Positions 28,643-35,763 of a stretch of DNA of 64,000 bases are shown piece by piece; position 1 is the first letter of the stretch; every line of letters starts with the position of its first letter. Origin of the DNA: Devosia sp. Root685 (GTDB lineage: Bacteria > Pseudomonadota > Alphaproteobacteria > Rhizobiales > Devosiaceae); contig NZ_LMHK01000002.1 of assembly GCF_001427875.1 (NCBI RefSeq), positions 1,299,436 to 1,363,435 of the forward strand. Reading direction: 5' to 3'. Position numbers and translations under genes: made by a program. Below the pieces are notes generated by a model. It was not told the origin of the DNA. It was given only the letters and a program-made list of their open reading frames with translations, and did not search any database.

Positions 28643-29533
28643 CTACTTCAGGCTCTCGGCAAAAAACTCCGCAAAGGTCCCATCGACCAGCGCAGTCACG
28701 TCCGGCTGATCGCTATAAAACCCATAGCCATGATCCGCCTCCGGCACGACCACGAGGCTCGCCTCGGGATAGGCCGCAATCACCGCCTCATTGACCGCCG
28801 CCGGCACGACAACATCCTTGTCGCCATGCACGACGATCATCGGGCCCTTATAGGACCCCGCCAACTCTAGCGGCTTTGACGCAATCATGTCGTCAAACCA
28901 CTGCCGGCTCAGCTGCTGGACCTGCCCCCACTGCGTGGTGAACTCGGCATATCCCTTGTCCCCGCCGGATTCGGCATAGAGCCGGTCATATTCAGCCTGC
29001 CCGCCCAAAAACCCCACCATCATCTCCTGCCCCCAGTCCGCCGAAGGCGCCAGAAGCCCGATGGCCTTATAGGGATTATCGCTCCCAGCCCCCACGGTCA
29101 GCGCAATGCGCCCGCCCATGCTGTAGCCAAAAATCCCGAGCCGCTCCTTGTCGACCGCATAATTCTCCAAAATGTAGCCAAGGCTCGCATTGGAATCCGA
29201 GATCATGTTGGTGAGGTAGCCCTCGGTGAACGGCTCCTTGCTGTCGCCCGATCCGGCAAAATCCATGCGGATGGTCAGAATGCCCTTGTCGGCCAGCGCC
29301 TTGGCAATCCGGCCAAAGCCGCCATTTTCCTGCCGCCCGCCGCCATGCCCATGGTTCATCACCACGGCCGGAAACGGCCCTTCCCCATCCGGCACCACCA
29401 CCGTCGCCGGCACAGCCCGCGCGCCGTTCTGCACCGTCACTTCATCCACCGTCTCTGCCCTCACAGCGACACTTGCAGCAAAAATCGCGACGCCGGCCAC
29501 GAGCAGCGACGATCCCAAACGTCTGGCTTTCAT
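28643..29533 (-). CDS. Exported alpha/beta hydrolase (dienelactone-hydrolase-like)
   Basis: A 296-residue protein with a signal peptide (MKARRLGSSLLVAGVAIFAASVAVRA) and a hydrolase domain. The nucleophile elbow is FGYSMGG (Ser138), the acid lies in VHGDKDVVVP, and the base in EADHGYG. The ATG at 29531-29533 gives a proper signal peptide. Its promoter region is shared with the divergent MarR gene, whose operator at 29652-29663 may control both. The substrate is unknown; a periplasmic esterase or acylase role is plausible. Confidence 0.85.
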   Translation of the reverse strand: MKARRLGSSLLVAGVAIFAASVAVRAETVDEVTVQNGARAVPATVVVPDGEGPFPAVVMNHGHGGGRQENGGFGRIAKALADKGILTIRMDFAGSGDSKEPFTEGYLTNMISDSNASLGYILENYAVDKERLGIFGYSMGGRIALTVGAGSDNPYKAIGLLAPSADWGQEMMVGFLGGQAEYDRLYAESGGDKGYAEFTTQWGQVQQLSRQWFDDMIASKPLELAGSYKGPMIVVHGDKDVVVPAAVNEAVIAAYPEASLVVVPEADHGYGFYSDQPDVTALVDGTFAEFFAESLK

Positions 29534-29644
29534 ATTTTTATCCTCTACCGGTGGCGTCAGCAGGGGCCCGCCACCCAAGATCGCCCAACCGCGATCACGC
29601 CAAGTGTATGACGCCCAAAAACCTTGTCTACACCCCGCGCAAAT

Positions 29645-29673
29645 TTGACATGTGCATATGCACGACCTAAATC
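29645..29673 (+). promoter_or_regulatory. marR promoter with palindromic operator in the spacer
   Basis: TTGACA (29645-29650), a 17-bp spacer, and TAAATC (29668-29673). The spacer contains the perfect 12-bp palindrome GTGCATATGCAC (29652-29663). A transcript from this promoter would start at about 29680, exactly at the ATG of the MarR gene. A one-mismatch copy of the palindrome is at 30136-30147. Confidence 0.75.
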
Positions 29674-29679
29674 ACCGCC

Positions 29680-30096
29680 ATGGAGTACGCGCTCGACGAT
29701 TGCCTGATCATGAACACGCGCAAGGCGGCGCGGGCGCTGACCCGTCGCGCCGACCATCAATTGCGCAGCGTCGGCATCACCGCCGCCCAGTTCAATATCC
29801 TTGGCACTCTCAGCACCAACTCGGCCGCCTCGATCACCGAAATGGCCAGCATCCTCGCCGTAGACCGCACCACCCTTTCCCGGAACCTCGCCGTGCTGGA
29901 ACGCCGCAAACTGCTCTCGACCGGCCCCGGCGACCTCGCCAGAACCCGCCGAATTGAACTCACCCCGGAAGGTAAAAAAGCCTTCGAAGCCGCCCTGCCC
30001 ATCTGGAAAGCCGCCCAGGAAGAGCTGCGCAACATGCTGGCCCACCCCGATTTCCAGACCACACTGACCGGCCTCCGGCACCTCGCCAAACTCTAG
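29680..30096 (+). CDS. MarR-family transcriptional regulator
   Basis: A 138-residue winged-helix regulator. The DNA-recognition region is SITEMASILAVDRTTLSRNLAVLERRKLL (residues 49-77) and the wing is GDLARTRRIELTPEG. Terminal helices form the dimer interface. There is no room for a ribosome site if transcription starts as predicted, so the mRNA may be leaderless. It lies between a divergent exported hydrolase and a downstream FabF gene, both next to copies of the same palindrome, so it probably represses all three genes. The effector is unknown. Confidence 0.9.
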   Translation: MEYALDDCLIMNTRKAARALTRRADHQLRSVGITAAQFNILGTLSTNSAASITEMASILAVDRTTLSRNLAVLERRKLLSTGPGDLARTRRIELTPEGKKAFEAALPIWKAAQEELRNMLAHPDFQTTLTGLRHLAKL

Positions 30097-30135
30097 GCCC
30101 AAGACCCTCAATTCGCCCCAATTCGATCCCAGATC

Positions 30136-30147
30136 GTGCATATACAC
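30136..30147 (+). promoter_or_regulatory. Second MarR operator copy, upstream of fabF
   Basis: GTGCATATACAC differs from the 12-bp palindrome at 29652-29663 by one base. It lies 13 bp before the FabF start codon and directly before its AGGAG ribosome site, so a bound repressor would block promoter escape or the start of translation. Confidence 0.65.
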
Positions 30148-30160
30148 AGGAGAACAAGAC

Positions 30161-31447
30161 ATGCTGCGCCCCGATCCCCAGGACCCCATCGTCGTCACCG
30201 GCATGGGCGTAGTAAGCCCGCTCGGCGTAGGTGTCGAAACCAATTGGCAGCGCCTCCTTGCCGGTCGCAGCGGCATTGTCCGCAATGACCGCTTCGACAC
30301 CACCGATTTCGTCGCCCACATTGCCGGTCTCGTGCCGTCCAAGGCCAATGACACCGCCGGTTTCGATCCCGCCGATCATATCGACGGCAAAGAAATCAAG
30401 AAGATGGACGTCTTCATTCAGTATTCCATCGCCGCCACCGCCGAGGCCCTGAACCAGGCCAATTGGCACCCCGAAAGCCCCGAGGATCAGGCCGCGACCG
30501 CGACCATCATCGGCTCCGGCGTCGGCGGCTCCCCGGTCATGGCCCGCGCCGTCGAAACCATCAACACCAAGGGCCCGCGCCGCCTTTCCCCCTTCACCGT
30601 GCCCTCCTTCCTCGCCAATCTCGCCGCCGGCTGGCTCTCGATCATCCATAGCTTCCGCGGCCCCATCGGCACTCCGGTTACCGCCTGCGCCGCTTCGGCC
30701 CAGGCCATTGGCGATGGCATGCGCCTGATCATGACCGGCGAAGCCGAAGTGGCCGTGGTCGGTGGCGCCGAAGGCTCGGTCGATCCCATTTCGCTCGGTG
30801 GCTTCGGCGCCTCGCGCGCCCTTTCGCCCTCGCATGCCGATAACCCGGCCAAGGCCTCGCGCCCCTTCGACAAAGGCCACGATGGCTTTGTGCTCTCCGA
30901 AGGCGCCGCCACAATCGTCATCGAAAAACTGAGCCATGCCCGCGCCCGCGGCGCCAAGCCGCTGGCAATCCTTGCCGGCTACGGCACCTCGGCCGATGCC
31001 TATCACCTGACGGCCGGCGCGCCCGATGGCGCCGGGGCCCAGGTCGCGATCCGCAATGCCCTTTCCATGGCCGGGCTCGACCAGACCCAGATCGGCTATG
31101 TCAACGCCCACGCCACCTCGACGGCCGTCGGCGACACGGCCGAAATCGCCGCTCTGGCCGCAGTCTTCCAAAACCGCGGCAAGGACCTCTCCATCTCTTC
31201 CACCAAGTCGGCCACCGGCCATCTCCTCGGCGCCGCTGGCGCCCTCGAGGCGGTGTTCTCCATCAAGGCGCTCGAAACCGGCCAACTGCCCCCCACCATC
31301 AATCTCGAAGACCCGATCGACGAAGCCGCCCCCTTCGATCTCGTCCCCAATCAGCCGCGCGCCAAAACCCTCGACTACGCCCTCTCCAATTCCTTCGGCT
31401 TTGGCGGCGTCAACGCGGCCCTGATCTTCGGCAAGGCGCCCAAGTAG
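30161..31447 (+). CDS. fabF: Beta-ketoacyl-ACP synthase II
   Basis: A 428-residue condensing enzyme. The catalytic triad is Cys176 (TACAASAQ), His317 (NAHATST) and His354 (KSATGHLLGAAG), with Lys349. It elongates acyl-ACP by decarboxylative condensation with malonyl-ACP. The ATG has AGGAG 9 bp upstream. The gene is not in a fab cluster (no acpP or fabG nearby). It is placed behind a MarR regulator with its own operator, so it may be a second, specialised FabF rather than the housekeeping copy. Confidence 0.92.
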   Translation: MLRPDPQDPIVVTGMGVVSPLGVGVETNWQRLLAGRSGIVRNDRFDTTDFVAHIAGLVPSKANDTAGFDPADHIDGKEIKKMDVFIQYSIAATAEALNQANWHPESPEDQAATATIIGSGVGGSPVMARAVETINTKGPRRLSPFTVPSFLANLAAGWLSIIHSFRGPIGTPVTACAASAQAIGDGMRLIMTGEAEVAVVGGAEGSVDPISLGGFGASRALSPSHADNPAKASRPFDKGHDGFVLSEGAATIVIEKLSHARARGAKPLAILAGYGTSADAYHLTAGAPDGAGAQVAIRNALSMAGLDQTQIGYVNAHATSTAVGDTAEIAALAAVFQNRGKDLSISSTKSATGHLLGAAGALEAVFSIKALETGQLPPTINLEDPIDEAAPFDLVPNQPRAKTLDYALSNSFGFGGVNAALIFGKAPK

Positions 31448-31487
31448 TAAGACGTCACTTTCACTCTGAGACGCCCACCAACTCGAC

Positions 31488-31561
31488 TGTCACCCCGGCG
31501 AAGGCCGGGGCCCATCCTGAGATCTCAAGATGGCTCCCGGCCTTCGCCGGGATGACAGCAG
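31488..31561. repeat. About 70-bp palindromic repeat element
   Basis: Second copy of the element at 12124-12193. Arms CACCCCGGCGAAGGCCGGGG and CCCGGCCTTCGCCGGGATGA surround a centre with TGAGATCTCA. It lies in the 274-bp gap after fabF, where it could act as a transcription stop. I see nothing else in that gap. Confidence 0.85.
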
Positions 31562-31721
31562 GTGGATGGTCGAAACTTCAGCACGAGCCGCTACATTTAA
31601 GCCGTTAAACGCCCTGAACCGCCGACCGCCTCCCCTCAAACACCCCACTTGCCAACCGCCCGCTTCAGGAACACTCTCCCCGAGGCGCCGCATATCCAAA
31701 AGCGGCGGGGAGCACGTCGCA

Positions 31722-32387
31722 ATGACCTCGATCGGGAAAAGCCTTGGTGTTGACGGTCTGACCCGCCGGACCTTCCTCGCCGGCATCGCCGCCGCTGGCG
31801 CGCTGAGCCTTGCCGGATGCGCATCGGGCGGCATGAGCATGGCCGAAGCCGAGCGCGTCTATGGGCCGTTGCCGAACGAGCGCTTTCCCGTTCCCGCCGT
31901 CAATGTGAACAAGGTCGATCCAAAATATCTGCGCCGGCGTGTCCGCTACGCGTCGAACGAAGCGCCCGGCACGATCATCGTCGATCCCCGCCACTACTAC
32001 GTCTATCGCATCGAGGGGAACGGCGAGGCGACCCGCTACGGCGCCAATGTCGGGCGCGCTGGCTTCCTCTGGAGCGGCGACGCCTATATCGGCCGCAAGG
32101 CCGAATGGCCCATCTGGACCCCGCCAAAGGAGATGATCGCGCGCCAGCCGGAAGCCGCGCCCTATGCCAATGGCATGGCCCCGGGCCTCGACAATCCGCT
32201 CGGCGCCAGAACGCTCTATCTCTACCGGAACGGCGCCTACACGCTCTATACGATCTACAGCACGATCATGCCCGAAACGATCGGGCGGGGCGTCTCGAGC
32301 GGCTGCGTGGGCCTGCTGACGCAAGACATGGTCGATCTCTACGAGAAGACGCCGGTCAATACCAAGGTCGTGGTCCTGAAAGCCTGA
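31722..32387 (+). CDS. L,D-transpeptidase (YkuD/ErfK) family lipoprotein with altered active site
   Basis: A 221-residue exported protein. A twin-arginine motif TRRTFLAG (14-20) is followed by a lipobox LAGC (Cys33), so it should be a Tat-exported lipoprotein. The YkuD domain covers about residues 80-220. The family active site reads HG...SHGC-x-R; here the matching segments are IYSTIMPETIG (Tyr179 where His is expected) and VSSGCVGLL (Cys195 kept, Gly197 where Arg is expected). Normal members cross-link peptidoglycan; this one may be inactive or altered. A stand-alone gene. Confidence 0.8.
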   Translation: MTSIGKSLGVDGLTRRTFLAGIAAAGALSLAGCASGGMSMAEAERVYGPLPNERFPVPAVNVNKVDPKYLRRRVRYASNEAPGTIIVDPRHYYVYRIEGNGEATRYGANVGRAGFLWSGDAYIGRKAEWPIWTPPKEMIARQPEAAPYANGMAPGLDNPLGARTLYLYRNGAYTLYTIYSTIMPETIGRGVSSGCVGLLTQDMVDLYEKTPVNTKVVVLKA

Positions 32388-32474
32388 AACGCTCCGAACC
32401 AAGCGCCGGCTGAGGCGTTGGGTCAGTCACCGCCAGCAAAAGGCTGGCCCTAAGTGAACTGATCGGAGCATGCA

Positions 32475-32867
32475 ATGCACTTCCTCAAGTCCGTGGCTGT
32501 CGCAGCCGCCCTCGCCAGCACGCTATCCCTGTCCGCCTTCGCGCAGGAAGCAGCTTTTGACCCGAACGGGACCTTTGTCGACGAATACGGCACGACCTTC
32601 ACCTTCGCCCTCTGCGGCGCGGGAACGGACCTTTGCGGAACCCTCGATGTCCTCAAGGGCGAGTCCGCCACCGAGGAAAACCTCGCCTTTGTCGGAACCC
32701 AGGTCATGCAGGCCCAGCAGACCGAACCCAATGTCTGGAAGGGCACGATCGACGCCGGCGGCCTCAGCGCCGACGCGACGGTCACCCAAACCAGCGCCGA
32801 CACCATCGATATCGAAGGCTGCCGCGCCGGCCTCCTGTGCCAAACCCTGACCTATACGCGCCAGTAA
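32475..32867 (+). CDS. Exported DUF2147-like protein
   Basis: A 130-residue protein with a signal peptide (MHFLKSVAVAAALASTLSLSAFA). The mature part has the small beta-rich pattern of DUF2147: G-F-D-E-Y, then a Cys pair in FALCGAGTDLCGTLDVLKG and a late Cys pair in EGCRAGLLCQTLTYTR. The four Cys residues suggest two disulfides in the periplasm. The family assignment is tentative and the function unknown. Confidence 0.6.
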   Translation: MHFLKSVAVAAALASTLSLSAFAQEAAFDPNGTFVDEYGTTFTFALCGAGTDLCGTLDVLKGESATEENLAFVGTQVMQAQQTEPNVWKGTIDAGGLSADATVTQTSADTIDIEGCRAGLLCQTLTYTRQ

Positions 32868-32937
32868 GCGCACGCGCTGCGTGTCTGGTAGAGGCGCCGC
32901 TCATACCCGGCTATGTCGTTTCGGGTGAATGACGCCA

Positions 32938-33045
32938 TTCCAGTAGCCCTCATGGTGAGGTGCCCTCGGGCTTGTCCCGAGGGCCTCGAACCACAGGGGC
33001 GTGACGCTGAAGCAGGTGCCACCCCGGCTCAAGGCCGGGATGACA
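32938..33045. repeat. Composite intergenic repeat (CCTCATGGTGAGG plus CCCCGGCTCAAGGCCGGG)
   Basis: CCAGTAGCCCTCATGGTGAGG, then a hairpin GCCCTCGGGCTTGTCCCGAGGGC, then CCTCGAACCACAGGGGCGTG, followed at 33016 by CCACCCCGGCTCAAGGCCGG. It belongs to the left-zone repeat families and lies between convergent genes. Confidence 0.7.
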
Positions 33046-33129
33046 ACCGCTGGATGATCGAAATTCAGAAAGGAGCCGTCGCCCCGGCTTTACCCGGAGT
33101 GACCATGGCGCCTAGCGCCAACCAACCCC

Positions 33130-33648
33130 TCACTCCGCCGCGGAAGCCCGCTGCGGCAGCACCCATCCCGGACGCACGAAATGGCAGGTATAGCCATTGG
33201 GAATGCGCTCCAGATAATCCTGATGCTCCGGTTCGGCCTCCCAGAACGGCCCGACAGCGGCCAGTTCGGTGACAACCTTGCCCGGCCACAGACCCGATGC
33301 ATCGACATCGGCTATGGTGTCTTCGGCGACGGCCTTCTGTTCTTCGCTCGTATAAAAGATGGCCGAGCGATAGGACATGCCGCGGTCGTTCCCCTGCCGG
33401 TTGAGCGTCGTCGGATCATGAATCTGGAAAAAGAATTCCAGGATTTTGCGAAAACTGATCACCGCGGGATCAAAAACGATCTCGATGGCTTCGGCATGCG
33501 TACCATGATTGCGATAGGTGGCATTCTCGACATCGCCGCCGGAATAACCGACGCGCGTGGAGATCACCCCGGCATAGCGCCGGATCAACTGCTGCATGCC
33601 CCAGAAACAGCCACCGGCAAGCACGGCACGTTCGGTTGTCACGCTCAT
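33130..33648 (-). CDS. msrA: Peptide methionine-S-sulfoxide reductase
   Basis: A 172-residue MsrA. The catalytic Cys is in GGCFWGMQQ (Cys14). The family blocks [17 protein letters not shown] and [12 protein letters not shown] are present. The resolving Cys of longer MsrA forms is absent from the C-terminal tail, so recycling may rely on a single Cys plus thioredoxin. It reduces methionine-S-sulfoxide in damaged proteins. Cytoplasmic and monocistronic. Confidence 0.95.
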   Translation of the reverse strand: MSVTTERAVLAGGCFWGMQQLIRRYAGVISTRVGYSGGDVENATYRNHGTHAEAIEIVFDPAVISFRKILEFFFQIHDPTTLNRQGNDRGMSYRSAIFYTSEEQKAVAEDTIADVDASGLWPGKVVTELAAVGPFWEAEPEHQDYLERIPNGYTCHFVRPGWVLPQRASAAE

Positions 33649-33721
33649 TCTCGTCTCCTTCTGGCTATGCCATCAATATGGGTGACAGAGCGGAGTTTTT
33701 CTATTCCTGTGCACGCATGTT

Positions 33722-34030
33722 TCAACGGCGCGAGCCAAAAATACGATCAGCGGTGCGGCCATTGCTCCGGGCGGCCATGCCCGGAATAAGCAGCGCATCG
33801 ATCAGCCACCAGATGGCGACGAACACCCAAAGAAAACTCAGGAGGCCAAAGCTCGCAAAAGCCAGCAGCAGCGTCACGCCCGAAAGCAACAGCATGATCA
33901 AGCCGCTCAGCGGACGTCCGAGATAAAACCGGTGCGCTCCGACATAGCCGATAAAGGCCCAGAGCAGATAAGCCACCAGCAGCGATTTCTTCTCGATATC
34001 ATATTGGGCCGAAGCCCGATCCATCACCAT
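33722..34030 (-). CDS. TM2 domain membrane protein
   Basis: A 102-residue protein with two or three membrane helices. The TM2 signature LLWAFIGYVGAHRFYLGRPLSGLIMLLL is followed by a second helix pair ending FLWVFVAIWWLIDALLIPGM. The ATG at 34028-34030 has AGGAG 6 bp upstream; the longer upstream frame is unlikely. TM2 proteins are of unknown function, often associated with the cell envelope. Confidence 0.85.
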   Translation of the reverse strand: MVMDRASAQYDIEKKSLLVAYLLWAFIGYVGAHRFYLGRPLSGLIMLLLSGVTLLLAFASFGLLSFLWVFVAIWWLIDALLIPGMAARSNGRTADRIFGSRR

Positions 34031-34167
34031 CTGCCACTCCTGTTTCAATAGCGAAAATGGTGCAGACCCCAGGCGTTTCAAGGGCGGCACAGCGATGCCG
34101 TGAAAGTCGCTTGCATCCCATGCCGCGTCATTTGCTTTGCCCGCCGTCCATGACGGCGCGTGCGCCA

Positions 34168-34650
34168 TCAGGAGAAACGGCTCGCTTCCGCTTCGGTCGG
34201 CAACCGGCCCTCGGGCGTCATTTGGTTTACCGCGTCCGGCAGCGTTTCCGAGAGGCGCTTGAGCAATTCCTCTCGCGACAACCCGGTCTTTTCGGTCAGT
34301 TCGGAAAGGGTATCCTCGCCAAGCGCCTCTTCGAGATCGGAGGCTTCGACGGGTGCATTATCGCCCGGCCTGATCCAGCTATCGGCCTTGTCGCCGCGGC
34401 CGGTCTGGCGGAAGCGATCCACCAGATCGCCGAGCCCACCGCTCAGAACGCTGCCGCTCGTTGCCCCGCCCAGCACACCGCCGAGCCCGTTGACAATATC
34501 GCCGAAGCCGCCCGATTGCCGATTGGGGTCAGCCGGATTGCCCGGCTGGTTGCCAAGACCGCCCAGGAGCCCACCGAGCTTTTCCCGGTTCTGATACCCT
34601 GCGACCGCGAGCAGGCCGAGCAGTGCGACCATAGAAGGCATGCGTGCCAT
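34168..34650 (-). CDS. YidB-family (DUF937) protein
   Basis: A 160-residue protein. A Gly-rich N-terminal half (KLGGLLGGLGNQPG...GLGGVLGGATSGSVLSGGLGDLVDRFRQTG) precedes a helical domain (EEALGEDTLSELTEKTGLSREELLKRLSETLPDAVNQMTPEGRLP), the YidB hallmark. The function is unknown. It lies between GlsB and TM2 genes on the same strand and may be cotranscribed with them. Confidence 0.88.
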   Translation of the reverse strand: MARMPSMVALLGLLAVAGYQNREKLGGLLGGLGNQPGNPADPNRQSGGFGDIVNGLGGVLGGATSGSVLSGGLGDLVDRFRQTGRGDKADSWIRPGDNAPVEASDLEEALGEDTLSELTEKTGLSREELLKRLSETLPDAVNQMTPEGRLPTEAEASRFS

Positions 34651-34672
34651 TTTATCTCTCCTCTGTGTGGGA

Positions 34673-34927
34673 TTAGGCGCGTCGACGGGCGATCAGGCCC
34701 CAGACGAACAACACGATGATGGAGCCGACGATGGCGCCGATAAAGCCCGCGCCTTCGCCCGGTGAATACCACCCCAAAGCCTGACCGAGATACGAAGCAA
34801 CGAAGGCCCCGACGATCCCCAGAATTGTCGTCATGATGAAGCCCGACGGCTCGTTGCTGCCCGGCATGATGAACTTGGCGATGATGCCAGCGACGAAACC
34901 GATAATGATGGTCCAGATGATACCCAT
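34673..34927 (-). CDS. GlsB/YeaQ/YmgE stress-response membrane protein
   Basis: An 84-residue membrane protein with three helices. It begins MGIIWTIIIGFVAGIIAKFIMPG and ends FIGAIVGSIIVLFVWGLIARRRA, as in the GlsB/YeaQ/YmgE family (PF04226). It is Gly-rich in the membrane. The short ATG at 34925-34927 is preferred over a longer frame from 35041. Family members are often induced by stress; no mechanism is established. Confidence 0.9.
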   Translation of the reverse strand: MGIIWTIIIGFVAGIIAKFIMPGSNEPSGFIMTTILGIVGAFVASYLGQALGWYSPGEGAGFIGAIVGSIIVLFVWGLIARRRA

Positions 34928-35082
34928 GGCACGCGCTCCTGATGCTGCCCAATGCAACGTGCACGAGAGCATCGCGTTCCCGGCCACTGTTCGAATAGAA
35001 GCGTCCGGCGCCGCGGCGATATACGCGTTGTGATCCAGCATTCAGTCACGCTTGCCGAACCACATGGCCCGATCCGGCAGCG

Positions 35083-35763
35083 TCAGGAAGTGACCAGCCG
35101 ATAGCCCACGCCGGCTTCATTGATGATGAGGCTGGCAGCCTCGCCGCCCAGCTTGGCGCGCAGTTGACCCACCAGAACGCGCAGATATTGCGCGTCGTCT
35201 TTATGGGCTGGTCCCCAAAGACGCTGCAGGGCCGTACCATGGGTGACGACGCGGCCGGCATTGTCGGCGAGCAGCACGAAGAGATCGTATTCCTTGGGGG
35301 TGAGGTGAATGAGCCGGTCATCCCGTGTCACTGTGCGCCGGTCACGGTCGAGAACCACGGGGCCGAAGGCCTCCGGTCCGGGCAGCGGCCCGGCCGGCTC
35401 GGCATGCCGCAGCGCCACCCGGATGCGGGCGAGCAGTTCACCGATGCCGAAGGGTTTTTCGACATAATCGTCGGCGCCCAGATCGAGAGCGGCGATCTTC
35501 TCGATCTCCTGGTCGCGGGCGGACAGCACGATGATGGGCACCGATGAAAAGGCGCGAACTGTCTCGATGACCGTCTTGCCATCGCCATCGGGCAGGCCCA
35601 GGTCGAGCACGATCAGGTCTGGCGCGCGCGTCGCTGCAAGGCGCTTGGCCTCCGCCGCGGTTGCGGCGGTCTCGACGTCAAAGCCTGCCGCATCGAGCGC
35701 GGGCCGCAGAAACCGCTGGATCTGCGGCTCGTCATCGACGACCAGAATACGCTGCCGCATCAC
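35083..35763 (-). CDS. kdpE: KDP operon response regulator
   Basis: A 226-residue OmpR-type regulator. The receiver domain has phosphoacceptor Asp54 (LIVLDLGLPDGDG) and the Lys in YVEKPF; the winged helix contains HLTPKEYDLFVLLADNAGRVVTHGTALQRLWG. It is activated by KdpD and switches on kdpFABC under potassium limitation or osmotic stress. Its start overlaps the kdpD stop by 4 bp. Confidence 0.96.
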   Translation of the reverse strand: MMRQRILVVDDEPQIQRFLRPALDAAGFDVETAATAAEAKRLAATRAPDLIVLDLGLPDGDGKTVIETVRAFSSVPIIVLSARDQEIEKIAALDLGADDYVEKPFGIGELLARIRVALRHAEPAGPLPGPEAFGPVVLDRDRRTVTRDDRLIHLTPKEYDLFVLLADNAGRVVTHGTALQRLWGPAHKDDAQYLRVLVGQLRAKLGGEAASLIINEAGVGYRLVTS

